64,000 bases of DNA. It comes from Ardenticatenaceae bacterium. GTDB taxonomy: Bacteria; Chloroflexota; Anaerolineae; Promineifilales; Promineifilaceae. Shown here piece by piece: positions 53,519-62,821 of this stretch. The stretch spans positions 49,375 through 113,374 of the forward strand of contig JACKBT010000015.1 in assembly GCA_020634415.1 (NCBI GenBank), written 5' to 3'. Each line of letters begins with the position of its first letter. Within the stretch, counting starts at the first letter, position 1. Under the pieces are notes generated by a model that was given only the letters and a program-made list of their open reading frames with translations, made no database searches and had not been told where the DNA came from. Both the position numbers and the translations under genes were made by a program.

Positions 53519-54300
53519 ACTTTGAAACCTTACTTTTCGATTTAGATGATAACGGCATCGCCACTGTCACCCTCAACCGCCCCGACCATCTCAACGCCGT
53601 CAACATGCAAATGCGCCTCGATTTCACGGCCTTGATGGACGACCTATTTTTTAACAAAGCCATCAAAGTGGTGGTTTTTACGGGTGCGGGGCGCGGCTTT
53701 TCGGCCGGGGGCGATATGAGCCACTTCGAGCATGAGTGGATTACGCCCGATTTCCGCGCCAACAGCCGCCGCTTAACAAAATTTTTTGATGATTTGGAAG
53801 CGTTGGAAAAGCCCGTTATCTGTGCCATCAATGGGCCATGCACGGGGGCGGGTTTTGAACTGGCCCTGGCCTGCGACATCCGCATCGCGGCGGCCGAGGC
53901 GACGATTGGCTTCCGCGAGAATTTCATCAGCCTGATTCCGGGGGTCGGCGGCTGCACGCGCCTCATTCGGGAGATTGGCGTGGCGCGGGCGAAGGAGTTG
54001 ATTTGGATGGGGACGATGTATTCGGCGCAGCAGATTTACGAAATGGGCTTCTTGAACAAGGTTGTGCCGCAGGAGCAGTTGTTGGCGACGGCTTATGAGT
54101 ATGCCAATGCTTTGCTCAAACGGGCGCCACAATCCATTGGTTTAGCCAAGAAGCTGTTGAATAATCTGCACAATATGGATCAGACATCAGCTATTGCTAT
54201 GGAGGGGCTGGCGCAAAGCATTTTGATTAAAACGGAAGACCACGCCGAAGGTGTGCAGGCTTTCCGAGACAAGCGCAAACCTAAATTTGAAGGGAAGTGA
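53515..54300 (+). CDS. Enoyl-CoA hydratase/isomerase family, PaaG-like
   Basis: A 261-residue crotonase. IATVTLNRPDHLNAVN, FSAGGDMSHFEHEW, GPCTGAGFELALACDIRIA and FRENFISLIPGVGGCTRL. The second catalytic position differs from standard hydratases, which would fit an isomerase such as PaaG. It is coupled to the zinc-ribbon gene and ends the visible paa island; paaE (reductase), paaK (ligase) and paaJ (thiolase) are not in the window. Confidence 0.85.
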   Translation: MNFETLLFDLDDNGIATVTLNRPDHLNAVNMQMRLDFTALMDDLFFNKAIKVVVFTGAGRGFSAGGDMSHFEHEWITPDFRANSRRLTKFFDDLEALEKPVICAINGPCTGAGFELALACDIRIAAAEATIGFRENFISLIPGVGGCTRLIREIGVARAKELIWMGTMYSAQQIYEMGFLNKVVPQEQLLATAYEYANALLKRAPQSIGLAKKLLNNLHNMDQTSAIAMEGLAQSILIKTEDHAEGVQAFRDKRKPKFEGK

Positions 54301-54398
54301 CACTTTCGTTTGGGTCATGTTGCCCGCTTTATGTCTTGAGAACCAGTTCTGCCCCTCATTTCGGTTTGTTTGGCCCACAATTGCCCCCTAAAAATCCG

Positions 54399-54426
54399 TT
54401 GACATCTGACCTCTCTTAGTTAAAGT
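54399..54426 (+). promoter_or_regulatory. Candidate promoter of the 54483 gene
   Basis: TTGACA (54399-54404), 16-base spacer, TAAAGT (54421-54426). Downstream, AAAAGGTC (54442-54449) and GGCCTTTT (54454-54461) make a small hairpin with T tail before the CAGGAGG site, which may modulate expression. Confidence 0.6.
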
Positions 54427-54482
54427 TTCCCGAACACTCAAAAAAGGTCGGGTGGCCTTTTCTTCATCCACAGGAGGTTTGT

Positions 54483-57400
54483 ATGTCCGAGCGATTACGC
54501 CGTAAAATGATTGGTTCAGGTTTTCTATTTGTTGCTGTTGTTTTTGGCATATGGCTTTTGGTAGCTGTCCCCAGCCAATCTACCCCCGAAACGGCCGTAT
54601 CCCAGGATACGGCCGTTCAGCTTTTAGCCCCCGGCGGGGAAGGCGGCATCGTCGAGTTTGCCCTCAACCCCAACGACACCACCATCAGCGAAATTCAACA
54701 AGGCACCACCGCCGCCGCTGCTTCCTACAATGGCGATGTGCGTGACTTGCCCCAAGTGGGGCCAGCAGAAAAGTCGCTCGGTGTAGAGTTTGAGCTGTTC
54801 GGCCAAGACCGCAGCAATCCCAATTTCATTGATTCCGTCCGGCAAACCACTGCGGGGCTTGAGGCCATTCCCAGCCCCAGCCAAAGCTTTGCTGGTTTAG
54901 ATTTACAAAATTGGGGTGCAGGCTGGCCGCCAGACACGCAAGGCGATGTCGGGCCAAACCATTACATTCAGGCCGTTAACACCTCCATTGGCATCTATTC
55001 CAAAACGGGACAACAACTGGCAGCCTTTACCTTCGACACCCTGTTTGACGGCACAGGCACATCCTGCGATGCCGACAACAATGGTGATCCAGTGGTATTG
55101 TATGACAACGTAAGCGGCCGTTGGATTATTTCCGACTTTGCCTGGACGAACACCCAGAATGGCCCTTATTATGAATGTATCGCCGTGTCCAAAACGGCCG
55201 ATCCCGTCTCCGGCGGCTGGTGGTTCTATGGCCTGCGGGCCGACGATGCCTCTCACCCCTGGCTCAACGACTATCCCAAAATGGGTGCCTGGCACGATGG
55301 CATCTACATGACCGCCAATATGTTCGACTGCCTCACCAGCACCTGCTCCAGTGCCAGCTACAAAGGCGTGCGCATCTGGGCACTCAACCGCGACAATCTC
55401 ATCAACGGCCAGCCCATCAACTATCAACTGGTTGATTTAGGGTCTGCCTACTTCAGCCTGCTGCCAGCCAACGCCAAAACAACCATGCCCTCGGCCGGCA
55501 CACCCAACTACCTCATGTCGCTGCAAACAACCAGCACCATGTACACCTGGAAGATGTCCATAGACTGGAACAACTCTGCCAACTCTACCCTAACTGGCCC
55601 GGTCAGCACCAGCATCGCCTCCTACTCCAACGCTGGCTCCGTGCCTCAGGGCGGGTCCAGCACCACCCTCGACTCACTGGCTGGCCGCTTAATGGCCCAA
55701 CTGCAATACAGCAAAGTAGGCAGCACCGAATCCCTCTGGGTCACCCATTCCGTCTCCTCTGGCGGCGTAGCGGGCATCCGCTGGTACGAATTTCGCAATC
55801 TCAGCGGCACACCCTCCGTCTATCAACAAAGCACCTACAGCCCCGACTCAACCCATCGCTGGATGGGCAGCGTGGCCGTAGACAGCCAGGGCAACATGGC
55901 CGTTGGTTATAGTGCGTCTAGCGCCAGCATCAATCCCCAAATTCGGTATGCGGGTCGCCTGGCATCTGATCCCCTCAATGCCTTAAGCCAGGGCGAAGGC
56001 ACGCTCATTGCGGGAACTGGTTCGCAAACCTCATACAATCGTTGGGGTGATTATTCAGCCATGACGGTAGATGTGGATGGGTGCACCTTCTGGTATACCA
56101 CTGAATATTACACTACCACAGGCACAAACTGGCAAACACGCATTGGTTCCTTTGCTTTCCCTGGATGCAGCGGCGGGCCTACACCCACACCTGGCCCCAC
56201 CGCCACCGCCACACCACTCCCCACCGCCACCAACACCCCTGGCCCCACCACCTGCACGGTTTATAGCAGCACCGATGTGCCTGTGAATTTGCCCAACGGC
56301 GTATCTGCTATCACCTCTAACCTGAATGTGGGCGGCAGCGGCACCATTGCCGATGTCAACTTCACCGTCAACATGAGTCACGTCTGGGTAGGGGATATTG
56401 GCATGGCAGTTACACATCAGGATACAGGCACAAGTGTCACTGTCTTAGACCGTCCTGGTGTACCCGCCAGCACCTATGGCTGCAGCGGCGATAATGTGGT
56501 GGCAACGTTGGATGATGAGGCGGCACTGCCTGTTGAAAATCAATGTGCGGGGTCAACACCCACCATCAGTGGCACTTTTACGCCAAATAATGCTTTATCG
56601 GCTTTTGATGGGCAAAACAGCAGCGGCACCTGGATTTTAACGGTCACTGACTATTACCCAGCGGCCGATGCGGGGGCACTCAACAGTTGGAGTCTGGAAA
56701 TCTGCACGGAAGGTACGGGGCCAACGCCGACCAATACGCCTGTGCCACCGACCCCCACCAACACGCCCATTCCACCAACCCCGACGAACACGACTGTGCC
56801 GCCCACGCCGACCAACACCAGTGTGCCACCCACACCGACCAATACGGCCGTTCCCCCCACTCCCACCAACACCCCGGAACCCGGCAGCGGCATCCTCTAC
56901 GTCAGTTCCACCACCAATGGCAATGCGGGCGGCTTGGCCTTTGCGGATGAAGATATTGTGGCCTACAACATCGGCAATGGCAGTTGGAGCATGTTCTGGG
57001 ATGGCTCAGCCTATGGCATAACGGCCGATCTCAACGCCTTCGACATACAAAATGATGGCACCATCTTGATGAGTTTCGATGCGGCCGTTTCCGTTAGCGG
57101 CTTAGGCACGGTGGATGATTCCGATATTGTGCGCTTTACTCCTGCCACAGGAACCTTTGCCTGGTACTTCGATGGTTCGGATGTGGGCCTGACAACGACG
57201 GCTGAGGATATTGATGCGATTGGCTTTGCGCCAGACGGCCGTTTACTCCTCAGCACCACCGGCAACCCCAGCGTCACCGGCGTTTCCGGCACAGATGAAG
57301 ACCTCCTGGCCTTCTCACCCAGCTCACTCGGCAGCACCACCGCCGGTACCTGGTCCCTCTACTTCGACGGCTCAGATGTCGGACTCAATACATCCTCCTC

Positions 57401-57617
57401 TGAAGACATCACTGGCGTGTGGGTAGACGGCTCTACCCTCTACCTCACCGCACTCGGCGCGTTCAGCGTAACGGGTGTCAGCGGTGACGGAGCCGACATC
57501 TTCACCTGCACTGGCTCATTCGGTTCAACCACAAGTTGTGCCTTCGCTATGTATTGGGATGGCTCTGTGAATGGTTTTGCCGGAGAGATTACCGACGGCC
57601 TGGATATTGTGCCCTAA
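54483..57617 (+). CDS. Large secreted modular protein with P-domain and PTNTP linkers
   Basis: A 1044-residue extracellular protein with AGGAGG upstream and a signal anchor at about 11-30 (GSGFLFVAVVFGIWLLVAV). Residues about 120-560 resemble a beta-propeller-like surface domain (WPPDTQGDVGPNHYIQAVN, WLNDYPKMGAW). A Thr/Pro linker (about 562-585) follows, then a P/Homo B-type beta domain (about 590-740: SHVWVGDIGMAVTHQDTGTS, FDGQNSSGTWILTVTDYY). After a second linker of TPTNTxVPP units come three or four repeats with YFDGSDVGL and EDI motifs (about 800-1044). No catalytic residues are recognised. Possible surface adhesin or matrix protein. Confidence 0.8.
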   Translation: MSERLRRKMIGSGFLFVAVVFGIWLLVAVPSQSTPETAVSQDTAVQLLAPGGEGGIVEFALNPNDTTISEIQQGTTAAAASYNGDVRDLPQVGPAEKSLGVEFELFGQDRSNPNFIDSVRQTTAGLEAIPSPSQSFAGLDLQNWGAGWPPDTQGDVGPNHYIQAVNTSIGIYSKTGQQLAAFTFDTLFDGTGTSCDADNNGDPVVLYDNVSGRWIISDFAWTNTQNGPYYECIAVSKTADPVSGGWWFYGLRADDASHPWLNDYPKMGAWHDGIYMTANMFDCLTSTCSSASYKGVRIWALNRDNLINGQPINYQLVDLGSAYFSLLPANAKTTMPSAGTPNYLMSLQTTSTMYTWKMSIDWNNSANSTLTGPVSTSIASYSNAGSVPQGGSSTTLDSLAGRLMAQLQYSKVGSTESLWVTHSVSSGGVAGIRWYEFRNLSGTPSVYQQSTYSPDSTHRWMGSVAVDSQGNMAVGYSASSASINPQIRYAGRLASDPLNALSQGEGTLIAGTGSQTSYNRWGDYSAMTVDVDGCTFWYTTEYYTTTGTNWQTRIGSFAFPGCSGGPTPTPGPTATATPLPTATNTPGPTTCTVYSSTDVPVNLPNGVSAITSNLNVGGSGTIADVNFTVNMSHVWVGDIGMAVTHQDTGTSVTVLDRPGVPASTYGCSGDNVVATLDDEAALPVENQCAGSTPTISGTFTPNNALSAFDGQNSSGTWILTVTDYYPAADAGALNSWSLEICTEGTGPTPTNTPVPPTPTNTPIPPTPTNTTVPPTPTNTSVPPTPTNTAVPPTPTNTPEPGSGILYVSSTTNGNAGGLAFADEDIVAYNIGNGSWSMFWDGSAYGITADLNAFDIQNDGTILMSFDAAVSVSGLGTVDDSDIVRFTPATGTFAWYFDGSDVGLTTTAEDIDAIGFAPDGRLLLSTTGNPSVTGVSGTDEDLLAFSPSSLGSTTAGTWSLYFDGSDVGLNTSSSEDITGVWVDGSTLYLTALGAFSVTGVSGDGADIFTCTGSFGSTTSCAFAMYWDGSVNGFAGEITDGLDIVP

Positions 57618-57630
57618 CTTTTTTTATGAA

Positions 57631-57662
57631 AACGGTGAGGACTGTTTTTAGTCCTCACCGTT
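57631..57662 (+). terminator. Hairpin terminator 1 after the 54483 gene
   Basis: Perfect 13-base arms AACGGTGAGGACT / AGTCCTCACCGTT (57631-57643, 57650-57662) with a GTTTTT loop. Confidence 0.7.
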
Positions 57663-57671
57663 CGCTTTCTT

Positions 57672-57725
57672 ATCACCGTGCCACCTCTTACCCAACGGTT
57701 TAGAGGCGGCACGGTGATTTTTATT
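57672..57725. terminator. Hairpin terminator 2 between convergent genes
   Basis: 17-base arms (57672-57688, 57702-57718) with one mismatch, followed by TTTTTATTT. It acts mainly on the plus strand and separates it from the convergent SDR gene. Confidence 0.7.
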
Positions 57726-57726
57726 T

Positions 57727-58518
57727 CTACCAAACAGTTTTAGAAAGTGCCCCATCTACCACCAGGGTAGAACCCGTAATATACGAAGCCGCATCAGACA
57801 GCAGAAAAGCTCCCGCCGCGCCAAATTCCTCGATTGTGCCGTAACGGCCGATTGGAATAGCAGCCTCCGCCTTTGCCCGCTGAACCTCTGGGGTCATGTC
57901 CGCTCTCTCGGCAGCAAACTGATTGAGTGAAATCACCCGATCCGTGTAAATCGTACCCGGCACGAGATTATTGACGCGAATACCCTCCTTAGCCACATCT
58001 TTAGACAGCGATTTCACGAGGCTAACCACACCGGAACGCATGACGTTGGAGAGTAAAATGTTTTCGATTGGCTCTTTGACCGAGAGGGAGGTCACAGTGA
58101 GAATGGCCCCGTGCTGCTGCTGGCGCATGGTGGGCAAGACGGCGTGAATCATGCGCACGGCACTCATCAAGGTTAGCTCGAAGGCATCGTACCATGCCTG
58201 CTCCTCAAAGTCATCGAAACGGCCGGCTGGTGGCCCACCAGCGTTGATGACAAGGCCATCAATACGGCCGTTTGCCGCCAACACACTTTCAGCCCAGGCC
58301 CGAATCGAATCACCCTCTCTGGCATCCAGAATATGCCCCTGAGCCGATGTAGCTCCTGCCGCTTTTAACTTCTCCACCGCTGTATCTACATTTTCCTGGT
58401 TACGACTGCCTACGCACACAATCGCCCCATCCCGCGCACAAGCTTGGGCAATGCCAAACCCCAGCCCCTTGCTCCCCGCCGCCACCATAATTACTTTCTC
58501 TTTCAGCTTCAAGTCCAT
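57727..58518 (-). CDS. Atypical short-chain dehydrogenase/reductase
   Basis: A 263-residue SDR-fold protein with AAGGAG before ATG 58518. The cofactor loop is AAGSKGLGFGIA instead of TGxxxGxG, and the NAG-like motif is INAGGPP. The catalytic YxxxK is missing: the aligned segment reads LLSNVMRSGVVSLVKSL. This matches a known SDR subgroup (3-oxoacyl-ACP-reductase-like) that lacks the Tyr/Lys pair, so classical reductase chemistry is doubtful. The DNA upstream holds a CCTCC palindrome pair. Confidence 0.85.
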   Translation of the reverse strand: MDLKLKEKVIMVAAGSKGLGFGIAQACARDGAIVCVGSRNQENVDTAVEKLKAAGATSAQGHILDAREGDSIRAWAESVLAANGRIDGLVINAGGPPAGRFDDFEEQAWYDAFELTLMSAVRMIHAVLPTMRQQQHGAILTVTSLSVKEPIENILLSNVMRSGVVSLVKSLSKDVAKEGIRVNNLVPGTIYTDRVISLNQFAAERADMTPEVQRAKAEAAIPIGRYGTIEEFGAAGAFLLSDAASYITGSTLVVDGALSKTVW

Positions 58519-58552
58519 CTTTAACTCCTTAAAAACGTAAGTGTCTGTTCAC

Positions 58553-58609
58553 CCTCGCGGAGGTTTTCACTCGAGAGAGCCGCCGTAAAAGAAACCTCCG
58601 GGAGGATTT
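58553..58609. repeat. CCTCCGGGAGG-type paired palindromes (copy 3)
   Basis: CCTCGCGGAGGTTTTC on the left and GAAACCTCCGGGAGGATT on the right, with a spacer of about 22 bases, between the SDR and STAND genes. Confidence 0.7.
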
Positions 58610-58626
58610 TCACACTGAATAATCAC

Positions 58627-58660
58627 AAACGTAAAACTGTCGCCGTTACGTTTTACGTTT
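58627..58660. repeat. GCGTAAAACGTAA-type hairpin (copy 3)
   Basis: Arms AAACGTAAAAC (58627-58637) and GTTTTACGTTT (58650-58660). On the minus strand the right arm encodes the last residues (KRKT) and stop of the STAND NTPase. Confidence 0.8.
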
Positions 58661-61600
58661 TGCGCTCTCTCCACACGTCTCCCGATACGGCTCGCCCATC
58701 ATATAACGCGCCCACTCCTCAACAGTCATATTGCGCGAGATGCGGGGACAAACGGCCGTTATCAAATCCTCCATCCTCACCCAATACTGCCACAAACGCT
58801 GACCCTCCACCACCAAAATATGCCGCTCATCAGGACTCCACCCTGCCCACGACACCCCATTTTGAAAGCGCCAGGACAACACCTCCTCGCCCGTTTCTAC
58901 CTGCCATAAGCGGACAGTTTTATCAACGGCCGTTGTCAGAAGCTGGCTCTCATCTCGGCTAAACACACAACTTTGCACCATGCCCTGATGCTGCATATAT
59001 GTCGTCTTGTGCGTCACAAAGTCATGGCAAATGGCCCAATCACCAGAGGCACTGGCCGCCAGTTTGTCGCCATTATGGTTCCATTGCGGATGCCACAATG
59101 TATGTTTTTCATCTAGCAAGGCCACATCTTCATGGACTTGCCCAGTTGCCAGGTCCCAGTTGCCTGTTTTGAGCGTGAGCCGATTCTGCGCCACATGCCA
59201 GCCGATGCTGCCATTGCCTCGTTCCAACTCCTCGTAATTTTCCAGTTGGATGGTGTGCAGGGGAGCAACGGCCGTTACCTCCCACACAATCGCCTGCCCC
59301 GCCTCCGTCACCACCAAAAGCTGCGTACCATCTTCATTCCACAGCAAATAAGCCACCGGCTCCTCATGCGGCCAGGCAAAGCGCTGCTCCCCCGTCACCG
59401 CATCCCAGCCCACCACCACATTCTCCGTATTCACAAAAGCCAACAAATCACAACCCGAATGCCACACAATTTGCGTCGAGGGTACGAGGGATACATCTTC
59501 ATGACCCGGAAACTCATGCACCACCTTACCATTGTCCGCTTCCCAAACGGCCGGATTCACACTCTGGCTGGTCAGAGCAATCTGATTGCCAGCCCCATTC
59601 CAGGCCGCATCCTGCATATAATGCCCATGCTCCCGCTGCCACAACAACTCCCCCGTGTGCGGCTGCCACATCCCCACCCACTCACTCGCCAACAGCAGCA
59701 CCCGGTCTCCCTGCGGATTCCACAGCACCCGGTCAATGTCTTCATGAAAATTCAGCATCGGCCGTTCATAACTGTCCATCTCATACTGCCACAGGCCATC
59801 GTAACCAGCCGTAAACAACTGCCGATTGCCCTGGCCCCAAGCCAGCCCCAGCACAGCCTGACGATGCCCCCAAGTGGCGCGTAAATGGCCGGAATCCATA
59901 TCCCACAACTGCACCTTATTGCCCGCTGTCGTCAGCAGACTGCGCCCATCTTCATGCCATTGCAAGGCCGTCACCGATTCATCGTGGCGCAAAATATGCT
60001 CCAGGGCGTGCCAATCATACGCTTCATTTTGCTTATAAATCTTGACCAGCCCATCTTCGCCAGCGGTGGCAATGAGCCGCTCGCTATCCTCATCCCGCTC
60101 GTGCCAGATAGCCGTATTCACCCCTTTATCGTGGCTGAATTTGAGCATTTCTGCGCCTGTCGCCGCGTCCCACACACGAGCCGTGTGGTCGTAGCTGGCC
60201 GTGAGGACGCGGCTTTCGTCCCGATTCCAAACGGCCGTAAACACCATCTCCTCATGCTCAAAAACCTGCACCCGTTCCCCAGCAGCTGCATCCCAAATAA
60301 CGGCCGTATTGTCCCGACTAGCCGTCAAAATATGCGTCCCCGTTGCATTCCAACTGGCCCCCTCAACCAAATCACTATGAGCCAGCGTATGCCGCTGCTC
60401 CCCACTGGCCGCATCCCAAATATGCACCTCACCGCCGCGCACATTCACCGTCAGCACCTGGCTGTCATCAGGACTCCAGGCCACCACCTGCGCATCATAC
60501 CCCGTCGGCAGTGCAAGCAGTTCCGCCCCCGTTTGCGCCTCCCAAATCTTGGCCGTGCCATCCGAACTGCCCGTCAAAATCTTGCGCTCGTCATGGCTCC
60601 ACCGCGCCTGCCGCACATGGCTGCCATGATGCAGCTCAAACAGAACCTCACCTGTAGGCAAATCCCACAACTGCACCAGGTTGAACATATAACAGACCAG
60701 CAGTTGGTCTTTTTGTTGGTTAGTGCAAATATAATTTATGCCATTATCACCAATCAGTTGGCGAGCAGTGCTGCGCGGGTCGGCCAGGGCCTGGCGAACG
60801 GCCGTAAACGCCTCCGGTATCGCCTGTTTCCGCCCCGCCTCAATCGCCAGCAGCAAAGCCAAATCCGCCCGGCCACGCCCCAATTCCATACCCGACTGCG
60901 CCGCCCACTGCCGCGCCAACGACAAACGCAGCAGAGCCGCCTCCCGCCGCTGCGCCTCTTCCTTCTCCCGAATTTCGGCATCAATCACCGCCTGACTCGT
61001 CTGCAAAAACAGCCGCTCATCGGCACTTAGTTCCGCCCCATTTTCTTGCGCCCACTGCTGCGCCTGCGCCAACCGCGCCCCGCGATACAACATCCCTGCA
61101 TCCTGCCCCGTTGCCAGCCACGTCTCCGTCGCCTTACTCAGAGCGCGGTGAAGCAGCAGCCCTTCGCGGCTCTCATCCAGCCATTGGCGCAGCGTCGGCC
61201 ATTCACGGATGAGGGCTTCATGGGCCACTTCGGCCGTTTCCGCCGCTTTAATCACCAGCCGCGCCGCCACCAGCTTTTCCAACACCTCATTCACCGCTGC
61301 ACTCGCCTGCTGCGTCAACTCCTGCAAACGAGCGCGGCGGCGGGTGTCTTGTGTGCCATCGCCAATCTCCGTCAGGCGCAAAAAGATGCGGCGGGTGATG
61401 GCTTGTTGGGCTGGTGTGAGGCTGTCGAGGACTTTATCGGCCGTTTCCGCAATCGCCCCCCGAATCCCACCCGCACTCACATACCCCGCCAGCGTCATCG
61501 TGGCAAATTGGCGACGTTTCCACGTTTCCAACAGGGCATGAGACAGCAGCGGCAGTGCCCCCGGTTCTCCTTCCACATCATCCACAATCATGTCCACCAG

Positions 61601-62710
61601 CCCCTCATCAAACTGCCAGCCCAGAAACTCCGCTGGTCTGACAATGGCCTGACGCAGTTCATCTAAATTCATGGCACCAATATAGGCTTGCTGCTGCGAA
61701 ATCATCTGGCGCAAACCATCATGTTGGGCGCACTGGGCATAAAAATCGGCCCGCAGGGTGATGAGGACGGTGAGGGGGCGATGGGCGTGAACGGCCGTTA
61801 ACAAATTATCCACAAACGCCTGCCGCGCCTTCTCCTCCTTACACTGCGTAAACAACTCCTCAAACTGATCCACATAAAGCAGCAGCCGGGGCGCATTATT
61901 CGCCAACAGCAGCGCATCAATCTGCCGGGTAAGCGTCTGCGCGTCTTGCGCCAATGCCTGCTGCAATTCGGCCACCGTTGCTGTTGGCCTCTGCGCCTGG
62001 CTAAGTGTTTGTTCAAGCTGGGCCACCAGCGGCATCACATGCGCCGCCTGGTTTTGTTGCAGCAAGGCGCGTAAATCGGCCAAACGCTGCTGAATTTCTT
62101 GGGTGAATTGGGGGCTGGCTGGGGGTTGAACGGCCGTTACCAAACTCTGCGCCAACGCCTGCAACGGCCGATCCGTCGGCGTGAGAACCCGATACAACCA
62201 GTGCGGACTTTGCGCCGGCAAACGCACCCCCTCCGCCAGAGCCTTCCTGCCCTTCAGCGAGGGCAGCAGCCCCGCCCGCACCAGCGACGACTTGCCACTG
62301 CCCGACGCACCAATCACTGCCAGGAAGCTGTTTTGTTGCAGGTGGGCGAGGAGATCGGCCGTTAGCACCTCTCGCCCAAAAAATTGGTCCGCATCATCCT
62401 CATCAAAAAAATCCAACCCTTTGTAGGGTGGCTGCCCCGGTGTCTGTTCACCTGTCGCCACCTCTTGGGCAAAATCAGCCCAGGTAATGGCAGACGGCCG
62501 TTCCGCCAAAATCGCTTCGGCCAAAACGCGCAGCTCCCGCCGCCGCTCATACAGCTTCACCAGTTGCATGGCCCGATTGGTCAGCCCGCCCGTTAAATCC
62601 TCAAAATTCACGGCCAGATAATCGAAGCAAAGGCCCCGCAGCTCTTCCAAATCGAAGCGCTGGGCAATAATATGGCTCAATTGGATGGGGTTAATGGGGT
62701 AATCACTCAT
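58646..62710 (-). CDS. nSTAND NTPase with N-terminal EAD-like domain and WD40 propellers
   Basis: A 1354-residue signal-transduction ATPase of the STAND class, relatives of NLR-type immune and conflict sensors. Residues about 8-75 look like an effector-associated, death-fold-like adaptor (AQRFDLEELRGLCFDYLAVN, then LYERRRELRVLAEAILAERP). The NTPase follows: YKGLDFFDEDDADQFFGRE, P-loop GASGSGKSS (134-142), Walker B LLLYVDQFEELF (about 276-287), TLRADFYAQC and PLLSHALLETW. A helical arm precedes about fifteen WD-type blades (about 650-1310; IWDAxxGE motifs), enough for two propellers. Such proteins oligomerise on ligand binding and recruit effectors through the adaptor. The effector gene is not adjacent; the Rhs tip at 13969-14223 looks related. 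Confidence 0.9.
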   Translation of the reverse strand: MSDYPINPIQLSHIIAQRFDLEELRGLCFDYLAVNFEDLTGGLTNRAMQLVKLYERRRELRVLAEAILAERPSAITWADFAQEVATGEQTPGQPPYKGLDFFDEDDADQFFGREVLTADLLAHLQQNSFLAVIGASGSGKSSLVRAGLLPSLKGRKALAEGVRLPAQSPHWLYRVLTPTDRPLQALAQSLVTAVQPPASPQFTQEIQQRLADLRALLQQNQAAHVMPLVAQLEQTLSQAQRPTATVAELQQALAQDAQTLTRQIDALLLANNAPRLLLYVDQFEELFTQCKEEKARQAFVDNLLTAVHAHRPLTVLITLRADFYAQCAQHDGLRQMISQQQAYIGAMNLDELRQAIVRPAEFLGWQFDEGLVDMIVDDVEGEPGALPLLSHALLETWKRRQFATMTLAGYVSAGGIRGAIAETADKVLDSLTPAQQAITRRIFLRLTEIGDGTQDTRRRARLQELTQQASAAVNEVLEKLVAARLVIKAAETAEVAHEALIREWPTLRQWLDESREGLLLHRALSKATETWLATGQDAGMLYRGARLAQAQQWAQENGAELSADERLFLQTSQAVIDAEIREKEEAQRREAALLRLSLARQWAAQSGMELGRGRADLALLLAIEAGRKQAIPEAFTAVRQALADPRSTARQLIGDNGINYICTNQQKDQLLVCYMFNLVQLWDLPTGEVLFELHHGSHVRQARWSHDERKILTGSSDGTAKIWEAQTGAELLALPTGYDAQVVAWSPDDSQVLTVNVRGGEVHIWDAASGEQRHTLAHSDLVEGASWNATGTHILTASRDNTAVIWDAAAGERVQVFEHEEMVFTAVWNRDESRVLTASYDHTARVWDAATGAEMLKFSHDKGVNTAIWHERDEDSERLIATAGEDGLVKIYKQNEAYDWHALEHILRHDESVTALQWHEDGRSLLTTAGNKVQLWDMDSGHLRATWGHRQAVLGLAWGQGNRQLFTAGYDGLWQYEMDSYERPMLNFHEDIDRVLWNPQGDRVLLLASEWVGMWQPHTGELLWQREHGHYMQDAAWNGAGNQIALTSQSVNPAVWEADNGKVVHEFPGHEDVSLVPSTQIVWHSGCDLLAFVNTENVVVGWDAVTGEQRFAWPHEEPVAYLLWNEDGTQLLVVTEAGQAIVWEVTAVAPLHTIQLENYEELERGNGSIGWHVAQNRLTLKTGNWDLATGQVHEDVALLDEKHTLWHPQWNHNGDKLAASASGDWAICHDFVTHKTTYMQHQGMVQSCVFSRDESQLLTTAVDKTVRLWQVETGEEVLSWRFQNGVSWAGWSPDERHILVVEGQRLWQYWVRMEDLITAVCPRISRNMTVEEWARYMMGEPYRETCGESAKRKT

Positions 62711-62724
62711 CTCACCATTATAAC
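62711..62724 (-). promoter_or_regulatory. Candidate leaderless promoter of the STAND gene
   Basis: On the minus strand TATAAT ends six bases before the ATG (TATAATGGTGAGATG). Transcription from it would start at or next to the ATG, giving a leaderless mRNA. The -35 is weak, and GGTGAG could instead serve as a ribosome-binding site of a longer transcript. Confidence 0.4.
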
Positions 62725-62788
62725 CACCTTACCCGCTGCCGCGAAGTCGGCCGTTTATCTGGAGTGTACTGTAAAACCGTGTATGATC

Positions 62789-62821
62789 AGACTGGAGCAG
62801 TTTTGGAAACTGCTCCAGTCT
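62789..62821. repeat. Perfect short hairpin in the 62.7-62.97 kb spacer
   Basis: Arms AGACTGGAGCAGTTT (62789-62803) and AAACTGCTCCAGTCT (62807-62821) with a 3-base loop. No T tail. The rest of the spacer has no gene and ends in a half copy of the GAGACT repeat (about 62941-62965). Confidence 0.8.
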
